A DNA stretch of 64,000 nt from Ulota crispa. Its lineage: Eukaryota; Streptophyta; Bryopsida; Orthotrichales; Orthotrichaceae. The stretch spans positions 22,625,419-22,689,418 of the forward strand of contig OY987243.1 in the NCBI GenBank assembly GCA_963920765.1. The letters run 5' to 3'. The notes beneath the pieces were generated by a model. The model was not told the DNA's origin, searched no databases, and was given only the letters and a program-made list of their open reading frames with translations. This document shows positions 12,863-25,549 of the stretch, in pieces (positions within the stretch are counted from its first letter, which is position 1; every line of letters begins with the position of its first letter). A program made the position numbers and the translations under genes.

Positions 12863-13302
12863 TATTTATTTTTTACCAACACAATTTTTTTACCCACATA
12901 GTAATCATTCACACAATTTTTTCTTTTTTTTGGTTTTTATCCAACAATTTTTTTACACGTGCCATTTTTACTCATGCAATTTTTTACCCATGCAACAAGT
13001 TTTTCCATATGCAAGATTTTTTATCCATAAGTTTCCACTATGTTGCAACTAATAGAAACCAACAAACAACCTAATCTATTACATATACACATAAAATTAT
13101 TACTTACTTTTTACCTACACAAATATTTTATCCACGTAGTAATCATTCACGTAAATTTTTTGTATCTATTAATTTTTACCTGGATTTTTTTTACACTTGA
13201 CATTTTTTACTTATACAATTGCAGCAGGTTTTGCATATGCAATTTTTTTACCCTCAACTAATACAACCGACAGACACCCCTAATCTATTATATATATACT
13301 AG
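12863..13302. repeat. Degenerate two-copy tandem repeat, T-rich
   Basis: Two ~220-bp copies (12,863–13,087 and 13,102–13,302) share the order: TTTTTACC, GTAGTAATCATTCAC, CATATGCAA, CCTAATCTATTA. Each copy also contains repeated TTTTTTACCCA-type words. The short hydrophobic frames on the plus strand are translations of the T-rich repeat. Confidence 0.55.
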
Positions 13303-13489
13303 CATGTCCCACTTCCTATGGACACATGAGCTCTCAATTCAGGACTTGATCAATTGAGCGCTTGCTTGATCGACAGTCAAAGGTTTATTAAAAGAAAAAA
13401 CTATATCTATTATTAGTATAGATAGATGTCCAGTAACTTACTAGTGCAACTGTACTTAACTTACTTTCAAGCAGAGAGGGCTTCTAAGC

Positions 13490-13960
13490 TTAACCCTAAA
13501 GGACTGTTGGCCCTTTTGGGGGACAAATGGGATTTTGGGCATGTACCTATGACTAAACCACTTTGTGTGATTTTTTGAAAATTTTATAGATGATGGGGAA
13601 TTCAAAGATTTACGTGGGCATCTAATTTTTTCTTCATTTTAACATTTATTGAAGAAGTTAAAAATGGATTTATGAAAAAAGGGCAAGAGCGGGCAGCCCA
13701 AATACTTCTTTAAAAATTGCATTTTCTAAAATTTAAAAATACAAAATAGGTTCTTTAGACTTATATATAGGTGGGGAGCTTTGAATCATTTGATTTTCAT
13801 TAATGAGATGAAAGTTATGATAAGTTTTTGTTTGCAAGTAGGTATGGTTTCCCTCAAAACCACACCTACCCACAAACAAAAACTTATCATAACTTTCATC
13901 TCATTAATAAAAATTGAATGATTAAAAGCTCCCCACCTATATATAAGTCTATAGACCCTA

Positions 13961-14035
<75 letters not shown>

Positions 14036-14265
14036 GCAAATTTAAAAAAAGTTTTTGGGCTACCTGATCTCGCCCTTTTCTAGAAAATCATTTTTTACTT
14101 TTTCAATAAATGTCAAAATGAAGAAAAAATTAGATGTCCACGTAAATCTTTGAATTCCCCATTATCCATAAAAGTTTCAAAAAATCACGCAATAGTTTAG
14201 ACATAGGTATATGCCTGAAATCCCATTTGGCTCCCTTCCGGGGACAACGGACCTTTAGGCGTTAA
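13490..14265. mobile_element. TTAA-flanked palindromic element, copy 3
   Basis: The left end is TTAA then CCCTAAAGGACTG; the right end is ACGGACCTTTAGGCG then TTAA. The whole element is one foldback centred near 13,857, with arms mirrored from the ends to a ~45-bp loop. The right arm contains an (AT)n run. A truncated relative lies at 31,560–32,100. Confidence 0.7.
13965..14033. repeat. (AT)n microsatellite
   Basis: About 34 AT units in the right arm of the palindromic element. The left arm lacks it, so it expanded after the palindrome formed. Confidence 0.9.
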
Positions 14266-14687
14266 ACAAAATCATGAATGCACTCCTGGTTTGGTTTGTT
14301 CTTCTGAAGCATATTCTTGCCTTCAAACTTCACAGGCTTCTGAATTCTGAATCTAAGTTACGAGTAACTGGTATTGGCAGTTTGGTCATAATGGAAGCCC
14401 AGCATCTTACACTAAGTTACTGGGCCAAAGCTACTAGCATTGGTAAAAATGATGCCATAGCTAGGCATAATAACGGAACAGAGGGGACTAGGGGGTGGGA
14501 CTAGGGGAGTGGGACTGCGGGCCCCTGTAAAAACAACGCAATTACTGCACAGCACTCATGAGTCATGACTGTACCCAGTTCAGTTGAAGTTGGGAAACGA
14601 GCTGGTATCTTATCACTAGAATCAGACCAGCAGACCAACGGAATTACTATTTCCCCCTTCAATTACAAGCCCCCCACATGATTTGAA
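14266..14687. other. No gene seen
   Basis: Somewhat higher GC than its surroundings. A 76-codon plus frame at 14,274–14,504 has no recognisable domain. Confidence 0.4.
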
Positions 14688-15607
14688 TTAACCCCTAAAA
14701 TTCTTTCTTGTTTAGATGCCCAAAACTGCTTCAAAATACTAGTCTCCAAAGTAAGGGCAAAATCTTCACTGAAACTTATTTTTTAACAAATCTAACAGTA
14801 GGACCCTTTGGTTGACTTGCATAAGTACATTATTCCAAAATTTCAAAATCAATATCCTCACCAATTGCAAGATCAATGTGCCTAAATTTCAAAATGTAAG
14901 CTTTTCTAATCCTTCCAAAAGGTGAAGTTTTCTTTTTCAAATTTTTTAGAGAAAAACACGTATATTGTATTTCTTGTGCAATTTTGACAATATGCTGGAA
15001 AATGGGTTGAAAGCATATGTTAAAAAATTCAACCAAAAAAATTTTGGATTCATTTTTAGAAAAATTGTAAAGTGAAAGGTATTGATGAATGAAAGATATA
15101 ACTAATATGCTAATAAGTTTTGGAAGAGTTTGAAAATTGTTAATCCCAATGGTGAGAATGCTCTAACATACAATTAATAACTTTAATTTTCATTTTCATT
15201 TGAAATTTTCAAAATTGAGAGTAAAAGATAATTTTATGTATTTTTTTAATCCTCTTCCTACCTTCATTGCCTGCAAAATAAAACTCCTTTTAATTCTTAC
15301 CTCATTGTTTGGAATTGAGTGATTCAATTTTTTTTGAGTAGGTATCAATCTATACAATTCTATAAATAAAAAAAATAAAAAAATAAGAATGTAATTTTTG
15401 TTGCCCGTTTTGAAATTGAAATTGAAAAAACCTTCTAACTTTTGCATTACTTATTGAAATGACATGAAATAAAGCTTCACATGTAGATTATGATGAGTAG
15501 CATCCATCCTAAAAATTTCATGAAAAAATTCCAAATTATGAAGTCAATAGAGCCTCCCCGAGTTCTCATGGAGCCCAAAGTGGGCTCCTTGGTCCTTTAG
15601 GGGTTAA
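14688..15607. mobile_element. TTAA-flanked element, copy 4
   Basis: The left end is TTAA then CCCCTAAAATTC; the right end is TTGGTCCTTTAGGGG then TTAA. Internal sequence is AT-rich without coding capacity. The ends are of the same type as copies 1–3. Confidence 0.6.
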
Positions 15608-15611
15608 AAAT

Positions 15612-16165
15612 ATTCAAATTGCTTAAGGAATACACCTATGATGTTTCTTTGTATGGTAGTAGTACAATTGTGGTATTTGAGAATCCATTGAAATGATACT
15701 ATCGTTTTATTTTTAAAAAAATCATCCTACATTTAAGGCAAATTCTTGATTGCTTTCACTGATTGGGTTTTTCATAATAATTATCAAATTTCTTGTAGAA
15801 CCATTTTAGGGTAGCAAAGAAAATGAGATTTTTGACCCTTTTTGTCCACTTAGCTACAACTTGTGATTGCTATTTTTATCTATTTTGTGTGAAACTAATC
15901 TTGTTGGAAAGGTGGGAAACCCTACTTTTTAGAAATGTACGGCTCTTCTCAATCAAAGCTTGCATGCAGCGTTAACATTCAAAACCACACAAGCATGAAA
16001 ACTAGAGATTTTCCATGTACGGCTCACTTAATCATTATAATATTTCACCTCTAACAATAAATCTAACTGAAATTTTGATACATTACAACAAACAAGGTGC
16101 TTTTCACATTTATACGGTTGAATTATTCAAATTGGATCCATACTTGATTCAAATGCACATCTAAT
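15612..16165 (-). repeat. Dispersed repeat B, copy 2 (inverted)
   Basis: Reverse-orientation partner of 280–835. It starts just after the preceding TTAA-flanked element. See copy 1 for shared landmarks. Confidence 0.7.
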
Positions 16166-16212
16166 TTTAATGCCCCGATTTCTAATGAATTTTAGGAAAA
16201 TGTGTGTGGTCT

Positions 16213-16291
16213 TTAGCCCCTCAACGCCCCTCCTTTTCAGAATACACTGAAAAGGAGCAAAAATTTAGCCCCTTTGGCGTTGAGGGGTTAA
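16213..16291. mobile_element. 79-bp mini palindrome of the TTAA family
   Basis: The left end is TTAG then CCCCTCAACGCC; the right end is GGCGTTGAGGGG then TTAA. An inner small hairpin reads CTCCTTTTCAG and CTGAAAAGGAG. Probably an extremely short member or relic of the TTAA family. Confidence 0.45.
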
Positions 16292-17029
16292 AGGGTTAAG
16301 CTTCACCTGCAGTCTGGCCTAGTTTTGTACCAGAACAGTCCTCTAAACGCTGGTACCAGCACTTACCGCTGGAAGCGCCAGCCCTGCTTCTTCTTCTCTA
16401 GTTTTTCAATTGCAAAAGGATGATTGCTCTTCCATTGACCCATCTAAGATTCCATGTATTTGGTAACAAAGTTTCATATTAAAACGATAGTTAGTATCTT
16501 GGATTTTTTTTTTCAAAGGACTTTAAAATTATTTTGAAATCAATCAACATTGGGAATTGCTAAAGGCATACCCAAAATTGCTAACATCACACCCAAGGTG
16601 TGCTTTGAGCACAAAATGTGAGAATTTAATGCTGATTTTTATGATTGGGATCAAGAGGTTTGTTTTACCTTTATCATTCTAAGACTATGTTCAAAAAATT
16701 GAAAGTGCTTACGATCAAAACAAAAAACATTGGTATATCAAGAAAACACCAATGGTGTTATAATAGTTCAACAAAAATTTGTATTTGTTCTTTTTCTTTC
16801 AAAGAGGTGATTATGGTGTGATTGAATGAATGATAAACCACTTGAATAAAAAGAATAACATTAAATTCTCAAATAACATGCTCACATGAGTGTGGCGTTA
16901 GCACTTTTGGGTGTAGCTTTAGCAAATCACTTAGACATTATTTTGAGTTTTACGATCAAAATGTAAAATGAATGTGCTCAATTGCAGACCTGAATACACA
17001 ATTATATACAAGCAGGGAACCTTTTTCTA
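16292..17029. other. No gene seen
   Basis: AT-rich spacer. No recognised gene or clear repeat end. Confidence 0.4.
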
Positions 17030-17190
17030 GGAAGTTATTTTTGTCGAAATCTTGCCTCCTTTTGACACTGGTAACCTTATCACTAAAAACATTTGGGTGA
17101 AAAAATCGATGGAATCTCCAAATTCGTCTCAAAGCTGCACTAGGTGTTAAAATTTGGATGAAATTTACGAATAGTAGTATGTTTTTCCGG
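17030..17190 (+). repeat. Retroposon-like repeat, partial copy 4
   Basis: It carries the inner blocks of the A-tailed family (AAATCTTGCCT, ATCGATGGAATCTCCAAATT, TTTGGATGAAATTTACGA) in the same order but lacks the 3' end. It lies about 400 bp upstream of a fuller copy. Confidence 0.45.
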
Positions 17191-17584
17191 AGTGTGAATG
17201 ATAGGCAAAAAGAAGAAAAAAAATAGCAATTCTGTCCTAGCACAATTTTTAAGACAAAGATTGTGTGTGATATGCGGATTTATGTTTACCAATGATTTGT
17301 TCAAATTTATTGAGTGAATATAAAATGTGGTAGAAAGTCATCATTGATTTGCAACATTAAAAAACTTGTGGTTTAGATCCAAAAGTAGCATGCAATATTT
17401 TATGAAAACTATATTGTCCTGAGCATTTTATTTTTTCGAAACAAATGAAGGGCTTCATTGCAAAGGTAAAATACAACAGCATAGCCAAAAAAGCTTGGAG
17501 GAGACACATAAATTAGAAGACAAAGGCATTGTCCAAAACTTTCAAAAGACTACATCGTGCACCAAAACTAACAGATGCTACACT

Positions 17585-17870
17585 CCACGTTTATTTATTT
17601 TTGGCAAATTTTTGCCTAAATCTTACCTGCAACTGGCTCTAGCAAACGTCACACCGAGAATTTCGAGTGAAAAACTGGATGAAATTGCCAATTCCATACT
17701 TACGCAAACATTCGATTAGCCAATTTTTGGATGAAGGTAGCTTAAATTAGTAAAATTATTGGATAAACATTTACACTTTTTTTATTCCAATTATAGTCAA
17801 ATGTTCCTTACTTGTGTGCATTACGGGGTGCGAGTTGCTCTACTCTCACAAGAAAAAGAAAAGGAATTGT
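17585..17870 (+). repeat. A-tailed retroposon-like repeat, copy 2
   Basis: Ordered blocks GCCTAAATCTTACCTG, AAAACTGGATGAAATTGCCA, TTTTTGGATGAA, TTCCTTACTTG and GGGGTGCGAGTTGCTCTACT, followed by an A-rich end. It agrees block by block with the reverse complement of 34,565–34,870. Confidence 0.6.
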
Positions 17871-18213
17871 TAAATCCACCATATTTTTTGCTAGATCCAC
17901 CACAGGGCCCATGAGAGACACCACACCACACCACATGCCCCACCCCATACCCCACCCCACTCTTTCACATCCAACATTTTAATCCATGCACCAGAAAATG
18001 ATTAATTAAATTGGTTTTTAACCGATTGATTTTAGTTTCACTCAACCTTTTTCACATTTATTTGGCTAACTTTTTATTGCTTCTTGGTTCTCCCCATACA
18101 TTACTTAGAAGTTCCTTAAAGAAAAAAAAAGGATTGATATGGCATTAGCAAAATTTTGAGCCCTCCAGAAGGCCCTTAAAAACCGTGCTGCGTTACGTAA
18201 TGAAGTTAAGAAA

Positions 18214-18241
<28 letters not shown>
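18214..18241. repeat. (AAT)n microsatellite
   Basis: About nine AAT units in the left arm of the foldback; absent from the right arm. Confidence 0.85.
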
Positions 18242-18244
<3 letters not shown>

Positions 18245-18736
18245 CCGCCATCACACATGATCTGACTGCTTGCATATGTTAAAATCTACCATTTTTGACT
18301 ATCAAAAATGGCAGCTTTTTTCTCTATATGCACATCTCTCATGTGGAATTAGGGGCCTTTTAGAGGGCTCAAATTTTTCCTAATGGCACACTTAGGGTTT
18401 GATCTATGCATACCCCTTAGGGTAAATTTTAGATTTTTATCATCAAAAAACTGAATTTGAAAACTTTGAATTTAGATTTGGACTTAGAGACCTTGATTTA
18501 GTCTTGAACCATAAAGGAGGTTACAATTGAATAACACCCAATGTAAAAGCTTAGTTTTTTTAAACAAACAAAAGTAAAAGTAAAACTTTCCCCCTAGCTA
18601 AGCTTTTACATTGGGTGTTATTCAATTGTAACCTCCTTTATAACTCTAGACTAAATCAAAGTCTCTAAGTCCAAATTCAAAGTTTTCAAATTTAGCTTTT
18701 TGATGTTAAAAATCTGAAATTTACCTTGAGGGTAGA

Positions 18737-18823
18737 TCAAACCCCGGGTGTGCATATGTCAAACCCCGGGTGTGCATATGTCAAACCCCGGGTGTGCATA
18801 TGTCAAACCCCAGGTGTGCCCAT
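18737..18823. repeat. 22-bp tandem repeat, four copies
   Basis: The unit is TCAAACCCCGGGTGTGCATA plus TG, repeated at 22-bp steps with the last copy slightly changed. There are no spacers, so it is not a CRISPR array. The left arm of the foldback has one related unit, so amplification happened only on this side. Confidence 0.85.
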
Positions 18824-19125
18824 ATCAATCCATTTTTTTCTTTAAGGAACTTCTAAATAATGTACGGGGAGAGCCAAGAAGCAATTAAAAGTTAGCCAAA
18901 TAAAATGTGAAAAAATTTGAGTGAAAATAAAATCAAATGGTTAAAAACTAATTTAATTTTTCATATTCTGGTGCATAGATTAAAAAGCTAGATGTAAATG
19001 AGTGGGGTGGGGTGTGGGGTGGGGTCTAGGGTGGGGGCCTATGGTGTGGTGTCTCTGGTAGGCCCTATGGTGGATCTACTAAAAACTTTGGTGGATTTAG
19101 CAGTTCCCAAGAAAAAACGCTAATA

Positions 19126-19546
19126 AAGTAGCAACATCCATAAGCGTTGTGTCCCCATGCATTCATAAGCGTTGCGACCCCATGCCCGTCACCTGATAGT
19201 GGCAAGGCTAATCAATAAAAAAACAAATGGTTGTGAGTGACTGAGTGATAGTTATGGGTGATGAAGTGATGGATGTGGGTGACTAGCATGAGATTTTGAG
19301 TACCCATCTCACTATTTACGAATCAACAAGTCTTGTGATTAAGATCTCTTACACATGGTTCTTACAATTTCAATGATTTTGGACTTTGAAAAATCTTTGT
19401 GAACAAGTACTTACAGTTGAAACTATTGAAATTGATGCCAATATTTTTGGTTTCCATTTCCTAACATACAGTATTTTTTTCAAAGTTAGTCAATTGTTTT
19501 ACCTACTCTAAAACCCTTATTTCCACGCTTATGGGTGCGCCTACCT
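19126..19546. mobile_element. TA-flanked MITE, CACCCATAAGCG type, copy 1
   Basis: Flanked by TA on both sides. The right end reads CACGCTTATGGGTGCGCCTACCT and the left end AAGTAGCAACATCCATAAGCG, its degenerate complement. A second copy with cleaner ends is at 41,936–42,249. Confidence 0.6.
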
Positions 19547-19548
19547 TA

Positions 19549-20345
19549 GACTCTATTGAGAAACAATATAATCTCAAGCACGTGTGTGATTTCTTTGACC
19601 ACCTGACCTAACTTACTCCTTCGCTTGTCTTCTTCGCTACTCGCGTGGAAATGACTGGTGGAGAATTTGTTTTCCAATATATAAATTTGCTCTGCCAACT
19701 TTAATCATCAAAGATTACACCAGCACGTAGAGATTTACCCTTATGTGATAGTGTATTTTTTTTCTTGGATTTTTCATTGGCCTAGCAACACGCACCCTAT
19801 TATGCATGGAAGTAATGAAAACCTAAATAGAATCATCCATGTGTGCATGTCCATCCATAGATTAGCTATTGTTGCCAATTTTATTTTGTTTGTAGGTGCA
19901 CTTTTTTTCTAATAAGGCATTATTCACTTTTCTCTATTCTTGCATTCTAAGGTAGCTAATGTCAAATGAGGTAAAATATGTCCCCAACAAATTGAGTTGT
20001 CTAATGTGAATAAATACTATGTTTCAAAGCTAGTTATTACCTATAACTTGTGTGATTGGGCACACAACTTATCATCATAAAACAAATTTTGTTGTGGAAG
20101 GGAAACCTCACAACATCAGGATACACGCTTGCAATTTTTGGCTACCAATTTCCCTCACCTACAAGGACTAAAGAAAAAACAAGGTCAATTTATCAAGCTA
20201 ATTCAATATCACATGATAATTGAGAAAGTTCTTCATAAGATTTGCATGATACATGGGTATTTTATCCAAACTTGAAACCCCCTCGGTATGGGGGTTGTAG
20301 TCCCCACCAATTAGTAGAGTGTGCCCTGTGGATAACGGATTAAAG
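19549..20345. other. No gene seen
   Basis: AT-rich spacer without a recognised gene. Confidence 0.4.
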
Positions 20346-20348
20346 AAA

Positions 20349-21163
20349 TAAGTTAAAGGGAAAATATCAAAAATGACCCTAACAAAGGACCATATTTTGA
20401 AAGTAACCCTGACATTCTGGAAGTATCAAAAATAAACCTCAGCTATCATTTAAGAACGGTTGTTTACTAGAAACAAGTATTGAGAAACAATTGCATGTAT
20501 GAGGACATCTTCAATAAACCCGGCATAAAGGTCGGGTATATCAATCCTAATCTATTTATAGCAAATAGTCAATCACACAAAAATTATATGATTTGAAGGG
20601 CATGAGAATTTCCATTCTAATTGTGTATTAAAATTTTGGTTTGGCCATTGCATGATTTAGAAATATCACATCAAATGTTGACTAACTTCCAAAAACATAG
20701 AGGCCTCTCCAAATTAAGCCTAAATAAAGAAATTTTATTAAAGTGAACGGCAATTGTACCAACCCCTTTACTAAAATTTCCTTATTTAGGCTTGATTTGG
20801 AGAGGCTTCTAAGTTTTTTGGAAGTTAATCAACATTTGATGTGATATTTCTAAATCATGCAATGGCCAAACCAAAATTTTAATACACAATTAGAATGGAA
20901 ATACTATGCCCTTCAAATCATATAATTTTTGTGTGATTGACTATTTGCTATAAATAGATTAGGATTGATATACCTGACCTTTATGCCGGGTTTATTGAAG
21001 ATGTCCTCATACATGCTATTGTTTCTCAAAACTTATTTCTAGTAAACAACCATTCTTAAAATGATAGCTGAGGTCTATTTTCGATATTTCCAGAATGTCA
21101 GGGTTACTTTCAAAATATGGTCCTCTGTCAGGGTCATTTTCAATATTTACCTTAAGTTAAAAC
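20349..21163. mobile_element. Foldback element (0.8 kb)
   Basis: The arms are highly similar from the ends (AAAATGACCCT, GACCATATTTTGAAAGTAAC against the complements near 21,095–21,145) to a short loop around 20,750. The inner arms read TCCAAATTAAGCCTAAATAA and a complementary TTATTTAGGCTTGATTTGGA. Non-coding. Confidence 0.75.
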
Positions 21164-21424
21164 TTCAGTTCAAAATAGAATAAAGCGGTAAATAAAGGAC
21201 ATGGTAAATTGGTAAAATTTCTAGCGTTGAAGTGACAAGGTCAGTACGAGATGGCAATTACCCATCAGCTACTAGGCATTAGTTCATCCATTATTATTTG
21301 ATGGATTTACTCACTCCCTGTCAAGTTGCAATAAAGGCTTGGACGTGACCCTTGGGTCCCAAGCAAAGTTTACAGAAGGTGGCTGAATTGACCAAACATT
21401 TATGCCCCCAAAAAGAAGGATATA

Positions 21425-21749
21425 AGGTAGGAGGCTCATAAATGGAGCATCTCAGGGCTGAAACTGAATTTTGGGTAGGTGAAACTCCTTGAAATTATTT
21501 TCAGTAAACTTTCCTTGAAAGACAAGAAGAATTGGCATCTAACCCAAGTTGTTTCATAATTTTTGAAATTTGTGGAATTAGTTATGAATATTTGAAGTGG
21601 AAAGGTCATAGGGCTCTTAATGGAGCACCTCCTCAAATGTACATGAGCTGTACATTGTTGAAGGGCTATGAAAAATAAGATGTATAAAAGGAATATATTT
21701 GAGAAGGTATTCCATTTTAGAGCCTGCTCCGAATTTGAGCCTCCTACCT
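21425..21749. mobile_element. TA-flanked MITE, AGGTAGGAGGCTC type, copy 1
   Basis: The left end AGGTAGGAGGCTCATAAATG and the right end TTTGAGCCTCCTACCT are complementary, and TA lies directly outside each. Internal blocks (CTTGAAAGACAAGAAGAATT, TCTAACCCAAGTTGTTTCAT) reappear reversed in the copy at 31,730–32,046. TA duplication is typical of Tc1/mariner-type elements. Confidence 0.75.
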
Positions 21750-21753
21750 TAGT

Positions 21754-22032
21754 TATAAAATTTTGTAAGTTGTAAATAGTATAGGGTGGAAATTATTTAG
21801 CACATCGTGCAAAAGAATTAGCCACTTCAGCTGAATATAAAAATCACATCTTGGAAAGTAATCAACATACAGTAGTTCTTTTAACGTTCATTTATTGAGT
21901 AAAATACCCCTAGTTAAAGTCTACAATTCAATGTAGGATTGTTTTGTTAGACTTTTCTTTAAAATAGGAAACCATGAGATTCCATGCAAACAAACTTGCA
22001 AAGACTAGTTGTTTCCCATTTCTTTTTTGCAT
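21754..22032. other. No gene seen
   Basis: Short AT-rich spacer. Confidence 0.4.
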
Positions 22033-22972
22033 TTGACCCCCAAAAGGTTTTTGACTATGTTTTCACCAAAAGTGCTCCAAAATTGTCATTTCTAGTACAA
22101 GTACCAAATTTTAGATAAAAATCATTTTTGGACACATCTAACCAGAAGATCATGTATTACACTAGTATCCAAAGATGTGAAAAAAATTCATAAATTTCTA
22201 TCATGTAGTTTGTTAGATAATTGAGTTTGAATTGACAAAAAGTCATTTTTATCCCTGCAAAAATTTGGGTAGCTACATGTCACAAGGTCATATTTGTATG
22301 AAAAACATTTCAAAATGGTTGTGATTTTTTGGATTCATTTTTAGGGCAAGTTAGGTACACACTTGAAAATTTTAAAATCACTTGGAATTGTACCACACAT
22401 AAGAAAGAAATAATAAGTAAAAAGAAGTAGAGAATGATTCAAAACACTAAATTATTAAGAATTTAATCATGAAAAATAAAAATGCATATCTAACTGGTTA
22501 TAATGTTGTAATAAACAATCTACATCCTTTGGGGGGTTTTCTTTTTTCCAAAATACTAAAAATTGAGTAAAACATATGACTTAAAAGTGTTTTATTGAAT
22601 AGAGAATCCATAACTCCTTGCAAATAGAATCTCCTCATAACTTTCATCTTGTTGATCAATTTTAAATGATTCAAAGATTCCCAAGTACATATAAATCTAA
22701 ACAACCAATTTCAAAAAATAATAACTTGTAAATGTAATTTTTGAATTTGTTTTTTTGAACTGCATGGGCTGCCCCCAAACAAAGAAAATTACACATCATG
22801 CAATAACTTTGAACCATGTAGTCAAAGGTTCAAAAATTGTTAGACCTTAAAGCTACTCCTTGGGCACATGTTGTATAGAATTTTCAAGGAAAAAAAATAA
22901 AAACTCCATTTGTAGTGAGTTACCCAAAATCAAATTTGTCCCCTATAGGAACAATGGACTTTTAGGAGTTAA
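22033..22972. mobile_element. TTAA-flanked element, copy 5 (weak left end)
   Basis: The right end is clear: GGACTTTTAGGAG then TTAA. The left end is only a degenerate TTGA then CCCCCAAAAGG. The internal text just before the right end (CCAAAATCAAATTTGTCCCC) matches the subterminal sequence of other copies. Confidence 0.45.
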
Positions 22973-24174
22973 GATCCAATGATAATAGGATAAATTACAT
23001 GTACACACATTTTCAAAAAAAAACAAAATGCGTTTTAACCATGGTTTGCTTTGGTGTGAGATCTCTACTCTATTTTCCTTCCAAAATTGCGGTGACTTCA
23101 AATCTTCCTAAATATATTTGAAAGTTTGACTTACAAGAATCTTGATTTCATTTTTAAAAATATAGCAAAGCACACCATTCATGTGGAGGTGCAAAATTTT
23201 ATAGATTAAAAGGTTATGATATTTGAACACGTGGTAGGAGGTTCCATTCTATAAAATCAAAACGTTTGGTAGGAGTCCACCAAAAATTGTGCTTTCCTTG
23301 AAAAAAACTTGCAAGGATAATCAAAAGGATTACTATCTAAGTAGTAATGAAAAATGAAATTCATTGATCCTCACCTTTGTCATTGAAGAGGAAAAACTCA
23401 TACTGAAGAGTCTATAAATCATATTTGTGCATTGATAAAATAATTTAAATACAAAGATAACTGTTGAATCAACGTCATATTAGGTAAATTGGGAAAATCA
23501 AAGGGATCATTTTGTACTCCACCTTAATTTTATATACATGAAATACAGGCATAGCTATAGCTCAAAGTTGTGATTATTTGGAATTATTGAAGACAATCAT
23601 TAAGACTTCACCATTGTATAAGAAAATGCACGCTTGTATTGTTGTAACATGCTAAATTGTACATAATGACAGAAATAGTGGAAGTCCCCAAACGTACAAT
23701 TTTTCCCAATCTATCTAATATGGTTTTTGATGTTGTTATGATTTAAAATGACCATGTTAGGGCTTTCTTGTAATATTGCAAAAATTGTAATCACAAACAT
23801 ACATTCATCAATTGTTTAATGTCTTTGTGAATTATTGCTTCTAATCATATTTACTCATATTTGTGTACAAATTTAGGTATGACAATCTTAATAACCTTAT
23901 CTTTTTCATTTATAATTAATAGAAAAAATATTAATTGCACATCCTAATAAGGCCTTTTTGCAAGGAACATCCACAACAAATGCAATGTGCTGACTTTTTT
24001 TGTTTGTTTGTTGCAAGTACTCTATTATCATATCTTATACTCCCAACTTTTTATATTTGAGATTCAAAGCCATTCCTTCCACACTGTTGGCAAATTGCAC
24101 CATTTTTGAAATCAAAACTTGTTTAATTCTTAGATATGTACAATACAATCTCTAATTCATATCATTTGATTGAT
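22973..24174. other. No gene seen
   Basis: AT-rich, about 1.2 kb, no recognised gene. Confidence 0.4.
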
Positions 24175-24921
24175 TTAACCCTTAAACATCATTGAAGCCA
24201 TTTTGTGGAATGACTAAAAAGTGCTCTGATAGTGAAATAACATTGTTTTTCATCTAAGATTCTGTTGGAATATGAATAGTACAATTTAGAGCATGTAGAT
24301 AGATAGCTTTTGGATGCATAATGTTCACAAAAGGGTCCCACTTGCCAATTGAGTAGTAAATTGAGAAGTAAAGATGCACCACCGTGTACGTGTAGTGTAT
24401 TTTGAATTTTGAGGATCTTTTTACCAAAACTCAATATGAGTTATTAAAATCATGTGTTTTTACTTTGAGCATAACAACCTATAGAAAGTTGACCAAATCT
24501 AGTTTCTCCTTGTACTTTAAGATTTTGAAAAAATTTAAGTTTTGAAAAATTTATTACTGTCACAGGTTGAGTACCTATTACCATGAAATGGTTATTTTTT
24601 CTAATTTTACCAACATGGGAAGAGACATTCCATCATGATGATCTTCATCATGATTCACATCCACAATAAAAAATTTGACATAATTCAATACATTTTGTAA
24701 TTTATATGAATTTCTTTAGCATTTGCTTCAAAAAATTACAATAATTTCAAATTTCACCAAAATTTATAAACATTTTTTATACATGTAGTATGCACATACC
24801 TTCTTTTACTAAAATTATAATATTTAATTTTGATGTTGATTACATTGCCAAAATAATTCCTAGAAAATAATTATAAATCCATACAAAATCCATGGTTGTA
24901 GACCTGTCCTTTAAGGGTTAA
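24175..24921. mobile_element. TTAA-flanked element, copy 6
   Basis: The left end is TTAA then CCCTTAAACATC; the right end is CCTGTCCTTTAAGGG then TTAA, so the TTAA is perfect on both sides. Non-coding. Confidence 0.65.
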
Positions 24922-25454
24922 GCAAATTCATACTCAACATGAAGTGCTTAATGTCATTGTAACAGGAGAACCAAATTATCAATCCAAGCTTTGCTTTAAA
25001 TGTCTTCAATCATTTATTTGGAAATTATGATATTTATCATTAGAATTTAAGTTGTTACACTACGTATAGGAAAGAAACAGTTCGAGTGTTGAAATTAAAT
25101 CGTAGGAATAAAAAAACAGATTCAAGTTTTATGTTTTATGAAAAGATAAATTTTCTGTCTTTTAATCATTGGTTTCTCTCGAGTAAGTACTCAATTGGCA
25201 TGAATGAATTTCATCTAATGGAACACTTGTTGATCAAATAGCAAGGCTTTTTTATTCACACTAAAACACTACTATACTTGGAAAAGATGGCTTATTTTGT
25301 GATGATACTTTTGGTTTGAGTGACGACAAAATTGTGCTTGTGAAATTTTAATAGACTGGGGCTATGGTATTGGACTAAGCCAATTTAGAGAAACTTGGGA
25401 TGCGACAACAACCCTTTGGTGGAAAAATTTAGGAATCCTGAGCTAAAAGGTTGG
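24922..25454. other. No gene seen
   Basis: AT-rich spacer. Confidence 0.4.
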
Positions 25455-25549
25455 TTAACCCTTAAAGGACGAGGAGCTCGAAAAAAGTCTGCCAGAAATA
25501 CTCGCGGTGCAACCATTCCATGATAACCAGCCCGTCCTTTAAGGGCTAA
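25455..25549. mobile_element. 95-bp minimal TTAA-family element
   Basis: The left end is TTAA then CCCTTAAAGGACG; the right end is CGTCCTTTAAGGG then CTAA. The 13-bp terminal inverted repeat is perfect, and only ~60 bp lies between. It is the best definition of the family termini in the window. Confidence 0.7.

Larger units (their letters stand above)
17866..19109. mobile_element. Large foldback element (1.24 kb)
   Basis: The outer arms mirror each other: TTAAATCCACCA on the left against TGGTGGATTTAGCA on the right, then the ACACCACACCACA/TGTGGTGT and CCCCACCCCA/GGGGTGGGG blocks. The inner arms GGTTACAATTGAAT and ATTCAATTGTAACC meet around 18,576. The left arm is ~180 bp longer because of an (AAT)n run and an extra segment; the right arm has a 22-bp tandem repeat. 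Confidence 0.75.

Noticed and set aside
12799..13261. Hydrophobic small membrane proteins
   Set aside because: The Phe/Ile/His-rich frames translate TTTTTTACCCA-type repeats.
18737..18823. CRISPR array
   Set aside because: Four head-to-tail 22-bp units without spacers, in a eukaryotic foldback element.
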